DNA of 64,000 bases from Afifella pfennigii DSM 17143 (GCF_000688515.1 NZ_JHZK01000003.1:1-64000); one strand, 5' to 3'. Numbered from the stretch's first letter, positions 51,047 to 60,206 are shown. Notes: a model not told the origin generated them from the sequence alone. Numbers and translations are program-made.

Positions 51047-52655
51047 GCGCCCGGTTGAAGTAGCGCAGGGCGCGGATCTGGCTGACATGGCCGATGACCT
51101 TGGTCGCATCGTCGGGACTGACCACGGGCACGGTGCTGGCGCCGGAACTGTCGAAGGTCCTCAGCGCCGCCTCCAGGGTGTCGGCGGGCCTGAGATAGGG
51201 CTCGCCGCCGCCCGGATCGAAAGGCTCGGCCTCCTCACGCTTTTCCGGCGGCAGCGGCTCCAGAAAGTCGCGCACGCGCACGGTGCCGATGAGATAGCGG
51301 TGCGGGCCCTCCGAGACGAACAGGCCGCGCGTCTCCAACTGCCAGTGGAACCAGGAGCGGCCGTGGACGGCGAAGGTGATGCCGACGGCGATGGAGACGG
51401 TGAAGAGGAGGGCGAGCGTCAGGGCGTAGCCGCCGGTGAGCTCAAAGACGATGACGGTGGTGGAAATGGGCGCGCCGAGAACGGCCGCGGCAACGGCGCC
51501 CATGCCGATGATGGCGTAGACGCCGTTGCCGGAGGCGATGTCGGGAAAGACGGAGGCGGCGATGAGGCCGAAGGCGCCGCCGGTCATGGCGCCGAGATAG
51601 AGCGAGGGCGAGAAGATGCCGCCGCCAAGCCGCGAGGCAAGGGTGATCGCCGTCGCCGCCGTCTTGGCGAAGAGAAGCGCAAACAGGGTGGAGATGGCGA
51701 GCGAGCCTTGCAGCGCCTTGTCGGTGGTGTCGTAGCCGACGCCGAGAATGTCGGGGAAGAAGACGCCGATGGCCCCGACCATCAGGCCGCCGAGGACCGG
51801 GCGCAGCCATAGCGGCATCTTGACGGAGCGGGCGGTGTATTCGGTGCCCATCAGGGCGAACTGGAAGATGATGGCGACGGCGGCGCAGGTGAGGCCGAGA
51901 AGCGCGAAGGCCGGCACCTCCAGATAGGAGTTGATGGCGTATTCCGGCACGGTGAAGGCGGCCACCTCGCCGAAATAAAGGCGCGAGACGATGCCGCCGA
52001 CCACCGAGGCGATGACGATGGGCACGAAGGCGCTCATGGCGTAATGGCCGAGGATCACCTCGTGGGCGAAGAGGACGCCGGCAATGGGGGCGTTGAAGGA
52101 GGCGGAGACGGCGCTGGCGACGCCGCAGGCGATCAAGGTCTTCTCCGGCACGCCGGTGATGCGCATCAGACGGCAGAAGCTTTCCGACAGCACCGCGCCG
52201 AGATGCACGACAGGGCCTTCGCGCCCGGCGCTCGCCCCGAAGCCGAGCGAGACGGAATGTACCAGCGTGGTCCACATGCCCTGCCGGAAGGTGAGGCGCC
52301 TTCCGCCCAGAACCCGCGCCTCGATGACGTCGGCGACGGCCAGCGGCCGGTCGCCGGACATGAAACGCTGCAGGATGATGCCGACGATGAGGCCGCCGAA
52401 GGCCGGCGCCAGGAGGATGACATACCAGGGCGTCGCCGCCGCGGCGGTGGCGACCCGCTCGCTCATCGTGCCGAGCCAGGGAAGCTGGAAGAGGCCGATG
52501 GCCAGGCGAAACAGAATGGCGGCGACGCCGACGCACAGGCCGATGATGTTGGCGAGTAGCCAGACGAGCGGCTGGCGGCTGCTCAGGAAGTAGCGAAGAT
52601 TGGGCTCGATGCCTTTCCAGACGATGCTTGGCAGACGTTTGATTGTGGCACGCAT
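51015..52655 (-). CDS. ClC-family anion channel/transporter with C-terminal CBS region
   Basis: 546 residues. The ClC fold spans about 30-440, with anion-pathway motifs GREGP (residues 144-148, its Glu being the gating residue), SFNAPIAGVLFAHEVI, and GGGIFSPSLYLGAM near residue 350. A cytoplasmic region with one recognisable CBS motif (ADTLEAALRTFDSSGASTVPVVS) ends the protein. The position matching the internal proton-transfer Glu203 of E. coli CLC-ec1 is valine here (FAHEV, V200), as in ClC channels rather than exchangers. The first GSGIP motif is also not standard. ATG 52655 begins the hydrophilic N-terminus; an upstream ATG adds 23 residues. Confidence 0.9.
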   Translation of the reverse strand: MRATIKRLPSIVWKGIEPNLRYFLSSRQPLVWLLANIIGLCVGVAAILFRLAIGLFQLPWLGTMSERVATAAAATPWYVILLAPAFGGLIVGIILQRFMSGDRPLAVADVIEARVLGGRRLTFRQGMWTTLVHSVSLGFGASAGREGPVVHLGAVLSESFCRLMRITGVPEKTLIACGVASAVSASFNAPIAGVLFAHEVILGHYAMSAFVPIVIASVVGGIVSRLYFGEVAAFTVPEYAINSYLEVPAFALLGLTCAAVAIIFQFALMGTEYTARSVKMPLWLRPVLGGLMVGAIGVFFPDILGVGYDTTDKALQGSLAISTLFALLFAKTAATAITLASRLGGGIFSPSLYLGAMTGGAFGLIAASVFPDIASGNGVYAIIGMGAVAAAVLGAPISTTVIVFELTGGYALTLALLFTVSIAVGITFAVHGRSWFHWQLETRGLFVSEGPHRYLIGTVRVRDFLEPLPPEKREEAEPFDPGGGEPYLRPADTLEAALRTFDSSGASTVPVVSPDDATKVIGHVSQIRALRYFNRALIRQSEEEHR

Positions 52656-52768
52656 CGTCGCTTCAAGCGGGAACGGCTGGCGGGCGGATGCTTTTCTTAT
52701 GCACCGCGGGAGAGCGTCCGACAACCGCGCGAAAGCGATTCAAGCAGCGGCGGCAAGCCGCTGATCGC

Positions 52769-53257
52769 TCATCGCTTCTTGTTGCCTATGGCGGCGCCGG
52801 CCCGTTCCGGGAAGGGCAGCGCTTGATGCGCCGCCAGCGTCTCGTCGAGCTTTTGCCTGATATGGGGCGGAAAGGCAGCGGAGCGGCGCGCGGCAAGGTC
52901 GACATGCACATGCATCTGCTCGCAGGCGGCGGCCAGATAACCTTCCTCGGCGTGAAAAAGCTCCAGCCAGCTCCTGATGCGCTTGTCGTCGGCGCCAAGG
53001 CATTGCCAGGTGGCAAAGACCGGCGCGCCGGCGGTCAGCTCGCGCAGATAATGGACGTGCAACTCCACGGTGAAGAAAGAGGCGCGACGCTTTTCCACAT
53101 ATTCGGGACCGAGACCGACCGTGAGGAAAGCTTCGTCGATGGCGCGGTCGAAGAGGAGAACGTAATAGGCAACGTTCATGTGGCCGTTATAGTCGATCCA
53201 TTCATCTTTTACGTGCATGGTGGAAGCGCGGTACGGCACTGTGCTTGTGCTGGACAT
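52769..53257 (-). CDS. Hotdog-fold thioesterase
   Basis: 162 residues, 4HBT-type hotdog. EWIDYNGHMNVAYYVLLFDRAIDEAF is the typical substrate-binding and catalytic segment (Asp in D-Y-N-G-H-M-N), followed by FTVELHVHYLRELTAGAPV and SWLELFH. It resembles thioesterases found beside carnitine-catabolism genes, where betainyl-CoA is the substrate, but no such genes are nearby, so the substrate is left open. Starts at 53257 or six codons upstream at 53275. Confidence 0.8.
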   Translation of the reverse strand: MSSTSTVPYRASTMHVKDEWIDYNGHMNVAYYVLLFDRAIDEAFLTVGLGPEYVEKRRASFFTVELHVHYLRELTAGAPVFATWQCLGADDKRIRSWLELFHAEEGYLAAACEQMHVHVDLAARRSAAFPPHIRQKLDETLAAHQALPFPERAGAAIGNKKR

Positions 53258-53668
53258 GACAGGGCTGTCTCTCATGGCTGCGTCACGATCGGGCGCCGGC
53301 CCTTGTGCGCGGCCGGCCAGCGCCGCATGTTGCCAGAAATATGAGGTCAGGACTCATTTGCGTGATCGAAATGACGACCTGGATGGCGAAGGCTGCAAGA
53401 AGAAGCATGCAGAGCGGCGCTTTTGCCCCGGAGGAAGGGGCCGCGGCTCCTGTGCCCGCGCGGTTCGCAGGCGCAGCCCAAGGCCCTATCCGCCAGGCTT
53501 GCGATAGGGTGGCTCGGCGCGGTTCGATGCGCGCCAAGTCGTTGAAAGTCGGAAGACTTCCAGCGGGCTTGCCGCTTCCATCGGCACCCATCGGCACGTA
53601 CCATTTCGACCGGATGAACGGGTCTTGACCCACGCGAGATGGGAGGAGAGCTCCCAGGGAGCCGCCAC
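53258..53668. other. Gene-free stretch with a stem-loop upstream of the flavoprotein gene
   Basis: About 410 bases. A 107-codon plus-strand frame (53305-53628) exists but looks like chance: Arg/Ala/Pro-rich, no ribosome binding site, no recognisable fold. A hairpin CCCTATC (53484-53490) / GATAGGG (53503-53509) is the only clear structure. A GGGAG..CTCCC dyad lies at 53641-53655, just before the ribosome binding site. Confidence 0.5.
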
Positions 53669-55072
53669 ATGGCCTTAGCAGAGCAGCTTGCCCGCAACGA
53701 GGGCGGCATCGCCAGCGTCGTCGCCATTCTCGGCGAACGCTTCGGCGCGCGCCTTTCCGTTTCCGGCGCCGTGCGCGAGCAGCACGGGCACACGACGACC
53801 TGGATTGAGAATCAGCCGCCCGACGCGGTGGTGTTCGCCGAGAGCACCGAAGAGGTCGCCGATGTGGTGAAGATATGCGCCGAACATGGGGTGCCGGTGA
53901 TCGCCTTCGGCGCCGGCTCCTCGCTGGAAGGCCATCTCAACGCGCCCTGCGGCGGCATCTCCATCGACCTTTCGGGGATGAACAAGATCCTCGCCGTGCA
54001 TGCGGAGGATCTGGATTGCGTGGTGCAGCCGGGCGTCACGCGCAAGCAGCTCAACGAGCATCTGCGCGATACGGGGCTCTTCTTCCCGATCGATCCGGGC
54101 GCCGATGCGAGCCTCGGCGGCATGGCCTCCACACGCGCCTCCGGCACCAACGCGGTGCGCTACGGCACGATGAAGGACAACGTCCTCAGCCTTGAGGCGG
54201 TGATGCCTGACGGCTCCGTCATCCGCACCGCGCAAAGGGCGAAGAAATCCTCCGCCGGCTACGACCTCACCCGCCTGCTCGTCGGGGCCGAGGGCACGCT
54301 CGGCGTCATTACCGAGCTGACCTTGCGCCTGCAGGGCATTCCGGAGGGGATTTCGGCGGCGGTGTGCTCCTTCCCGGACGTGGAGGCGGCCTGCAACACG
54401 GTGATCGCGACCATCCAGCACGGCATACCGGTGGCGCGGATCGAGCTTCTCGACACCTTGCAGATGCGCGCCAGCAACGCCTATTCCAAGCTGGACTATC
54501 CGGAAGCGCCGACGCTTTTCGTGGAATTCCACGGCACGCAGGCGGGCGTCGCCGAACAGGCGGAGCTGTTCGGCGAGATCGCGGCGGAATTCGGCGGCGG
54601 CAGTTTCGCCTGGACGAGCCGCGAGGAGGAACGGGCAAGGCTCTGGCAGGCGCGCCACGACGCCTATTGGGCGGCCACCGCGCTGCGTCCGGGCGCGCGT
54701 GCCTTCGCGACCGATGCCTGCGTGCCGATTTCGCGGCTTGCCGATTGCGTGCGCGAGACCATGGAGGACATCGCCGAGCTTGGCCTGATCGCGCCGATCG
54801 TCGGCCATGTCGGGGACGGCAACTTCCATGTTTCGGCCTTGATTGACATCGACGATCCGGCGGAGCTGGCGAAGGCGCGCGAGCTGGCCGGGCGGATCAG
54901 CGCCAGGGCGATCGCCATGGACGGCACCTGCACGGGCGAGCACGGGATCGGCCAGGGCAAACAGGCCTATCTGGAGCGCGAGCTGGGCGGCGCGGTCGAG
55001 GTCATGCGCGCGGTCAAGCGCGCCATCGACCCGCAGAACATCATGAATCCCGGCAAGATCATGCGCCTTTAG
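53669..55072 (+). CDS. FAD-linked oxidase, D-lactate dehydrogenase (cytochrome)/GlcD type
   Basis: 467 residues. The N-terminal FAD_binding_4 domain (PCMH type) has PDAVVFAESTEEVADVVKICAEHGVPVIAFGAGSSLEGH and DPGADASLGGMASTRASGTNAVRYGTM. The C-terminal FAD-oxidase_C domain has PIVGHVGDGNFHVSALID and ends GTCTGEHGIGQGKQAYL...AIDPQNIMNPGKIM. This family oxidises 2-hydroxy acids such as D-lactate or glycolate and passes electrons to cytochrome c or quinone. Without glcE/glcF neighbours, a stand-alone D-lactate dehydrogenase is the best guess. ATG 53669 has CAGGGAG upstream; a longer start at 53639 is unlikely. Confidence 0.88.
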   Translation: MALAEQLARNEGGIASVVAILGERFGARLSVSGAVREQHGHTTTWIENQPPDAVVFAESTEEVADVVKICAEHGVPVIAFGAGSSLEGHLNAPCGGISIDLSGMNKILAVHAEDLDCVVQPGVTRKQLNEHLRDTGLFFPIDPGADASLGGMASTRASGTNAVRYGTMKDNVLSLEAVMPDGSVIRTAQRAKKSSAGYDLTRLLVGAEGTLGVITELTLRLQGIPEGISAAVCSFPDVEAACNTVIATIQHGIPVARIELLDTLQMRASNAYSKLDYPEAPTLFVEFHGTQAGVAEQAELFGEIAAEFGGGSFAWTSREEERARLWQARHDAYWAATALRPGARAFATDACVPISRLADCVRETMEDIAELGLIAPIVGHVGDGNFHVSALIDIDDPAELAKARELAGRISARAIAMDGTCTGEHGIGQGKQAYLERELGGAVEVMRAVKRAIDPQNIMNPGKIMRL

Positions 55073-55098
55073 GTTTACGGCCCAGGTGAAGGGAGAAG

Positions 55099-58000
55099 AT
55101 TCTGGGAAGGCTTTATATCGCGGTCGGCCTGGCCATCATCGCGGTGCTGTTTACCGCGCTGATCGCGCCATACGTGATCGACTGGAGCTCCTATCGGCAG
55201 CAAATCGCCGACAAGCTCTCCGCCTCGCTCGGCGTGCCGGTGAGCGTCGAGGGGGAGACGGATCTGGCGATCCTGCCGACGCCGACGCTGAGCCTTGCCG
55301 ATATGCGCATCGGGCCGGCGGAGGCGCCCTTCCTCCTCCTCAGCGGCGTTCGCGCCAAGGTGGAGCTGACCGGCCTCTTGAAGGGCGAGATCAACGTCAT
55401 CTCCATCGATCTGGAGCGTCCGCGCCTCGTCGTCGACATCGCCGATCTGGCGCCGGACGAAGGCGGCCTGCAGCTCGGCGGCTTCGATGCCGGCCAGGTC
55501 TCGCTCGGCGAGATGGCGGTGCGGGACGGCACGATGACGGTCGTCGACAGCCGGCGCGGCGCCAGCTGGCGGATCGAGGGGCTCAACGCCCAGGTCAAGG
55601 CGCGCACGCTGCAAGGCCCCGGCCGGCTGGAAGGCGGCTTCGTTCTGGGCGGCGAGCGCTACCGTATCGACATCGCGGCCGGACGGCTCGGCGAGGACGG
55701 GAACGTTCCGGCCAAGCTCCTGCTCATCCCGGCGGGCCGGCCGGTGAGCCTTGCCGCCGACGGCTTCCTGACGCTGCGCGGCGAGGAGGGGCCGAGCTAC
55801 GAGGGGAGCTTCACCCTGGCAGGGCTGCCGCCGGAGGAAGGCGCCGCGCCCGAGCAGATGTCACCGCTGGCGCTGATGAAGAGCGAGGGAAAGTTCCGCC
55901 TCTCCCATGACGGCCTCGTCTCGGAGGAATTCGTCCTCGCCTGCGGCCCGCAGGCGACGGCCGTGCAGGTGCATGGTGACGGCGAGGTGAGCTTCACGCC
56001 GGAGCCGAGCTTCCGGCTCTCCTTCGATACAAGGCAGATCGATCTGGACCGGGCGCTGGGCGGCGGCGCGGACGAGCCGATCGCCATCTCGCAGGCCGCC
56101 GAGGAACTGATCGCGGGGCTCAAGAACGTGCCGGTGCCGCAGATGCCGGGCCTCATCACCCTCGATGCGCAAGGGCTCGTCGTCGGCGGCAGCGTCATCC
56201 AGGCGGTGGGCACGGATGTGCGCCCGAGCGGCGAGGGCTGGACCATCGACATCCTCTCCGCCGTCCTGCCCGGGGCGACGCGCATCGACGTTTCCGGCGA
56301 ACTGGCCACCGACATGCCGGCCTTCCGCGGGCATGGGCGCATCCGCTCGGAGCGGCCGGCCGCCTTCGCCGCCTGGTGGCGCGGGGAGGCGGGCGAGGCG
56401 GCGATCTTGAAGCGCTTTCAGATCGAGGCCGATCTCAACCTTTCGCCGCGCCTGCAGGAGGTCAACTCGCTGTTGGCGGAGATCGGCGAGGGAAGCGTGT
56501 CCGGCAAGCTGTCGGTACGCCGCTTCGAGCGCGCCGAGGAGGCCTTCGCCGAGGTGGAGCTCGATGCGCAGGAACTGGCGCTGGAAGAAGGCCGGGCCGT
56601 TCTGGACCTTCTCGCCGGCGACAGGCTGAGGAACGGCGACTTCGACCGCGTGGCGCTGTCGCTCTCCGCCGGCGGCCTTTCGGCCGGCGGGGCGCGGGCG
56701 GAAGAAGCGCAGCTTTCCGGCGTTCTTGCCGGCAACAGCCTGGATATCTCTAACCTTTCGCTCACCGGGCTCGCCGGCGCCGACATCACCGCCAGCGGGC
56801 GGATTGAGGAATTCTTCGGCGCGCCGGAGGGCCGCATCTCGGCCGAAATGCGCGCCGAAAGCCTTGCCGGGGCGGCGAGCTTCCTGCGCGGCCTGTTGCC
56901 GGCGAGCCGGCTCGCCGAACAGCTTGAGGGCCGCGCCGAGGCGCTCTCGCCCGCCGATGCGATGCTTTCGGCGACGGCGACGGCCGGCGGCGCCTTCACG
57001 CTCGACCTTTCCGGCGGCTTCGGCGGCACGCAGGTTTCGCTGACCGCCGACGGCAGCGCCGGCCTGAGGGGGCTGGAGGAACTTGCCGGCCGGGCCGATC
57101 TTTTGCTGCGCTCCGACGATACCTCGGCGCTTGCCGGCCAGCTCGGCCTCGACATCGTGCCGCTGCCGGGCACCGGGCCGGCGCGGCTGTCGCTGACGCT
57201 GGAAGGCTCGGCGAAGGCCGGCGGGAGCGTGCGCGCCAGCGGCGAGGCGGCCGGCGTCAGCTTCGCCTTCGCCGGACGCGGCGAGAGGGGCGCGGCGGAG
57301 CCTTCGCTGACGGGCGAGGTGTCGGTGGCGACGGAGGACATCGACACGGCGCTGCTTCTGGCCGGCGTGGCGCTGCCGGGAATCGGCGAGGGGCACGGCA
57401 TGGCCGCCAAGGGCGAGCTTTCCGTTACGGCGGGCCAGGCGCGGCTGGAGCTTGCCGAGGCGAGCTTCGAGGGCAGCCGGGTCGGCGGCCATCTGACCGC
57501 GGCAAGGGGCGAGGGCGGGCTGAAGCTCGGCGGCGAGCTGCGCCTTCAGGAGGTCTCGCTGCCGCTTGCCGCCGCCACCGCGCTCGGCGTCAAGCCGCAA
57601 TACGGCGCCGAGGGCTGGCCCGAAGCCGCCTTCAGCCCGGCGCTGCCGGAAGGGGTGTCGCTCGACCTGGCGGTGCGCGCGGAGAGGGCGGATAGCGGCC
57701 TCGGCAAGGAGCTGCGCAACGCTTCCTTCGCCTATCGCTACGTAGATGGCGGCCTCAGGCTCGACGATTTTTCCGCCGATCTCGCCGGCGGGCGGCTCAC
57801 CGGGGCGCTGGCGATCGGCGCCGGCGAGGGGGCGCGGCCGGTCACCTTGCGCGCCGCGCTCGCCGACGCGCTGCTGGCCGAAATCGCCTGGCAGCAGGAG
57901 GGGCGGGCCGTCGCCAACGGGCGGCTTTCCGCCTCCATGGAAATGACCGGGCGCGGGCGCTCCTATTCGGGCGTCGTCTCCACCTTGAACGGCAGCGGCT

Positions 58001-58983
58001 CCTTCACTCTGGAGGACGGGTTGTTGCGCTACACGAACCCGCAGGCCTTCGGCTCCATCATCCGCGCCGCCGATGCCGGGCTGAAGCTGGAGCGCGAGCC
58101 GGTGGCGGAAGCCTTTTCGGGACATCTCGACGCCGGCACGCTCGCCTTTCAGCGCGCCACCGGCTCCTTCGCCGTCACCTCGGGGATGGTGCGGCTGTCG
58201 ACGCTGAAGCTGGAGGGGGCCGGCAGCGCCACCATGCTCGGCAACGCCGCCATCGACCTCAATCGCATGAGGCTTACCTCCGACTGGTCGCTGAAGGTGG
58301 ATGCGGGCGAGGACAAGGTGACGGGGGCGGAGCCGGAGGTGGGCATCGTCTTCGCCGGGCCCGTCCGCGCGCCGGAGCGCAGCATCGACGTCACGCCGTT
58401 CCTCGGCTTTCTCACCGTGCGCGCCTTTGAGAAAGAGGTGGAGCGGGTGGAGAAGCTGCAGGCGGAAATCCTGGAGGCGGACCGGCTGCGGCGCGAGCTG
58501 AGGCGGCAGCGCGAAGTGGAAGCGCGCAAGAAGCGCGAGGCGGAGGAGGCGGCACGCCTTGCCGCCGAGGCCGAGGCGCGCGAGCGCGAGGAAGCGGCGC
58601 GGCGGGCCGAGGAGGCTCGGCGCCGGGCCGAAGAAGAGCAAAGACGAGCCGAAGAGGCGAGGCGGCAGGCCGAAGCGGCGGCCGAAGCGGCCGCGACGGT
58701 AAGACAGGTGGAGGAGGACGAAGCCGCGGCGGCGGCGGCCGAAGCGGAGGCGCAGGAGCCGGCTCCGGCCGGAGCCGGCGATGGCGAAGGGGCCGCAGAG
58801 CCGCAAGCCAGCGCCGCGCCAACCCCCGCCGGCAGCCCGACGCCCGCCGGCAGCTCCGACGACCAGGAGGCCTTTGCGCGCCGTCTGGGGCGGATCCTGG
58901 AGGAGCCGCTGCCGCCTCCGGCGCCTCCGGCCGGCTCTGCGACGGGCGAACCGCTCAACCTGTTGCCGCCGGCGGCGAATTGA
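55099..58983 (+). CDS. AsmA-family protein with charged coiled-coil tail; non-standard start
   Basis: 1294 residues if translation begins at 55099. One N-terminal membrane helix (LYIAVGLAIIAVLFTALIAPYVI) leads into the AsmA domain (DWSSYRQQIADKLSASLGVPVSVEGETDLAILPTPTLSLADMRIG), a long beta-rich region, and a C-terminal AsmA_2-like part (residues about 900-1085). AsmA-like proteins span the periplasm and are linked to phospholipid transport to the outer membrane. The last 170 residues are a Glu/Ala/Arg coiled coil followed by Pro/Ala/Ser low complexity. The frame has a TGA at 55087 and no ATG, GTG or TTG before the helix; only ATT (55099) or CTG (55102) could start it, with AAGGGAG just upstream. 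GTG at 55144 would cut the helix. Confidence 0.8.
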   Translation: MLGRLYIAVGLAIIAVLFTALIAPYVIDWSSYRQQIADKLSASLGVPVSVEGETDLAILPTPTLSLADMRIGPAEAPFLLLSGVRAKVELTGLLKGEINVISIDLERPRLVVDIADLAPDEGGLQLGGFDAGQVSLGEMAVRDGTMTVVDSRRGASWRIEGLNAQVKARTLQGPGRLEGGFVLGGERYRIDIAAGRLGEDGNVPAKLLLIPAGRPVSLAADGFLTLRGEEGPSYEGSFTLAGLPPEEGAAPEQMSPLALMKSEGKFRLSHDGLVSEEFVLACGPQATAVQVHGDGEVSFTPEPSFRLSFDTRQIDLDRALGGGADEPIAISQAAEELIAGLKNVPVPQMPGLITLDAQGLVVGGSVIQAVGTDVRPSGEGWTIDILSAVLPGATRIDVSGELATDMPAFRGHGRIRSERPAAFAAWWRGEAGEAAILKRFQIEADLNLSPRLQEVNSLLAEIGEGSVSGKLSVRRFERAEEAFAEVELDAQELALEEGRAVLDLLAGDRLRNGDFDRVALSLSAGGLSAGGARAEEAQLSGVLAGNSLDISNLSLTGLAGADITASGRIEEFFGAPEGRISAEMRAESLAGAASFLRGLLPASRLAEQLEGRAEALSPADAMLSATATAGGAFTLDLSGGFGGTQVSLTADGSAGLRGLEELAGRADLLLRSDDTSALAGQLGLDIVPLPGTGPARLSLTLEGSAKAGGSVRASGEAAGVSFAFAGRGERGAAEPSLTGEVSVATEDIDTALLLAGVALPGIGEGHGMAAKGELSVTAGQARLELAEASFEGSRVGGHLTAARGEGGLKLGGELRLQEVSLPLAAATALGVKPQYGAEGWPEAAFSPALPEGVSLDLAVRAERADSGLGKELRNASFAYRYVDGGLRLDDFSADLAGGRLTGALAIGAGEGARPVTLRAALADALLAEIAWQQEGRAVANGRLSASMEMTGRGRSYSGVVSTLNGSGSFTLEDGLLRYTNPQAFGSIIRAADAGLKLEREPVAEAFSGHLDAGTLAFQRATGSFAVTSGMVRLSTLKLEGAGSATMLGNAAIDLNRMRLTSDWSLKVDAGEDKVTGAEPEVGIVFAGPVRAPERSIDVTPFLGFLTVRAFEKEVERVEKLQAEILEADRLRRELRRQREVEARKKREAEEAARLAAEAEAREREEAARRAEEARRRAEEEQRRAEEARRQAEAAAEAAATVRQVEEDEAAAAAAEAEAQEPAPAGAGDGEGAAEPQASAAPTPAGSPTPAGSSDDQEAFARRLGRILEEPLPPPAPPAGSATGEPLNLLPPAAN

Positions 58984-59031
58984 CGAGGACGTCTTCCGGG
59001 CGGTGAGCGCCGGCCTGTTTCAGAAGACGCT

Positions 59032-59241
59032 CTAAGAGGCCTCGCGCTTCACATAGGCAAGCACGGCGATGCGAACGGCGGAGGAAAGGTTGTCGCCCTG
59101 GCGCGCGGCGTCGATTTCCTCAATCATCCGCCCGACCGGCTTGCCCTGCGCCGCCGCCATCTTCTTCAGCTCCTCCCAGAACGGCTCTTCCAGGCTGACG
59201 CTGGTCGGATGGCCGGCGATGACGACGGAACGCTTCCTCAC
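59032..59241 (-). CDS. Ribbon-helix-helix domain protein (RHH_4)
   Basis: 69 residues. KRSVVIAGHPTSVSLEEPFWEELKKMAAAQGKPVGRMIEEID is the RHH_4 pattern common beside fumC in Hyphomicrobiales; the two helices follow a beta strand as in MetJ/Arc proteins. Predicted DNA-binding, but no target is known and no toxin partner is adjacent. It starts 12 bases after the stop of the exported protein gene, so it is probably the last gene of a fumC-led transcript. Confidence 0.78.
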   Translation of the reverse strand: MRKRSVVIAGHPTSVSLEEPFWEELKKMAAAQGKPVGRMIEEIDAARQGDNLSSAVRIAVLAYVKREAS

Positions 59242-59253
59242 CCCTTCTTCCGT

Positions 59254-60198
59254 TCAGCCGCCCGAGCCGGGCGGGGGCGGAACGATGAGGATGCCGCCCG
59301 GCGGCTGGATCGGCTGGATCGGCTGGAGCGGCGCGGAAGGCCCGACCGGGGCGGTGCTGGGCGCAGGCGCCTCGCAGGCGGCGCGCATGGAACGCAAGGC
59401 CGCGGCCGAGCCCTTCAGCGTCAGCCTGGCGCGCTGCTGGCCCATCGACACGGTCAGGTCGTTGCCAAGCGCCAGGGCGTAAAGCATCGGATCGGAAGGC
59501 TCCACCGTGATCTCAGGCAGAAAGGCGGCATCGAGCTCGCTGTAGGCGAGGCGGCCGTCGCGGCGGAAGATGTCGCGGTCGATCTCGAAGGCGACCTCGA
59601 CGAGATCGCCCTGATTGGCGCCCTCCACGCCGAGGGCGGGGCGAATGGTGACGTCGTTGCCGGAAATCGTGCAGGTGACGCTGAGCGGCACGTCATCGCA
59701 TTCATCGCAGCCGGCGATGAAGGCCGAGGCCCCCGTCTCGGTGCGGCTCATGCGCCAGGCGTAATCGGCCGGGGTCTCTGTCATCGCGGCCGCGCCGGGC
59801 GGCTCGGCGGAAGGCGCCGGCTGGGCATCTGCCGGCTGAGTTGGGGCCGGCTGAGTTGGGGCCGGCTGAGTTGGGGCCGGCTGGGTCTCGGTTGGCTGGG
59901 CTTCTGTCGGCTGGGTGGGGGCCGGTTCGGGGGCCGGGGCGGCCTCTTGGCGCGGTGCCGGTTCGGGCATCGATTGCGGCTCGGGCGCGCTCGGGGTCTC
60001 GGCGGCCGACGGGGCGGGCGGCGAGGCCGGCTGCTGGGCCGGCTCCGCCCCGCTGGAGGGGGCGAGCGGCTGCTCGGTCTGCGTGCTCGGCGACATCGGA
60101 AGGATTTGGCGCACGCCCTTCGTCGGATCCTCCTGCGCCAGGGCGAGGCCCGGCAGGAGCGTCAGGGCGAGCGGCAGAAAGCGGATTGCGGTCGGCAT
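59254..60198 (-). CDS. Exported protein with proline-rich linker, unknown function
   Basis: 314 residues from 60198. A signal peptide (MPTAIRFLPLALTLLPGLALA) is followed by about 120 residues of Pro/Ala/Gln/Glu/Thr low complexity, including TQPAP repeats. A folded C-terminal part (YAWRMSRTETGASAFIAGCDECDDVPLSVTCTISGND...) comes next, then a proline-rich end. CDECDD carries a CxxC pair that could bind metal or form a disulfide. I do not recognise the family; the position in the fumC group suggests conservation in the order. An upstream ATG at 60210 overlaps the DUF4169 stop. Confidence 0.6.
   Translation of the reverse strand: MPTAIRFLPLALTLLPGLALAQEDPTKGVRQILPMSPSTQTEQPLAPSSGAEPAQQPASPPAPSAAETPSAPEPQSMPEPAPRQEAAPAPEPAPTQPTEAQPTETQPAPTQPAPTQPAPTQPADAQPAPSAEPPGAAAMTETPADYAWRMSRTETGASAFIAGCDECDDVPLSVTCTISGNDVTIRPALGVEGANQGDLVEVAFEIDRDIFRRDGRLAYSELDAAFLPEITVEPSDPMLYALALGNDLTVSMGQQRARLTLKGSAAALRSMRAACEAPAPSTAPVGPSAPLQPIQPIQPPGGILIVPPPPGSGG
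59831..59875 (-). repeat. Perfect 15-bp tandem repeat, three copies
   Basis: GCCGGCTGAGTTGGG repeated three times on the plus strand, in frame with the exported protein (five residues per unit, TQPAP register). A fourth degenerate unit follows (GCCGGCTGGGTCTCG). Copy number could vary by slippage without frameshift. Confidence 0.85.
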
Positions 60199-60206
60199 GG
60201 CGGATC

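Noticed and set aside
53305-53628. 107-codon plus-strand frame in the gap before the flavoprotein gene
   Set aside because: No ribosome binding site, Arg/Ala/Pro-rich, no recognisable fold, and it ends shortly before the real gene; treated as chance.
55861-58806. 981-codon minus-strand open frame across the AsmA gene
   Set aside because: The AsmA frame on the plus strand has a signal-anchor helix and family domain; the minus frame is Arg/Gly/Gln-rich and featureless.
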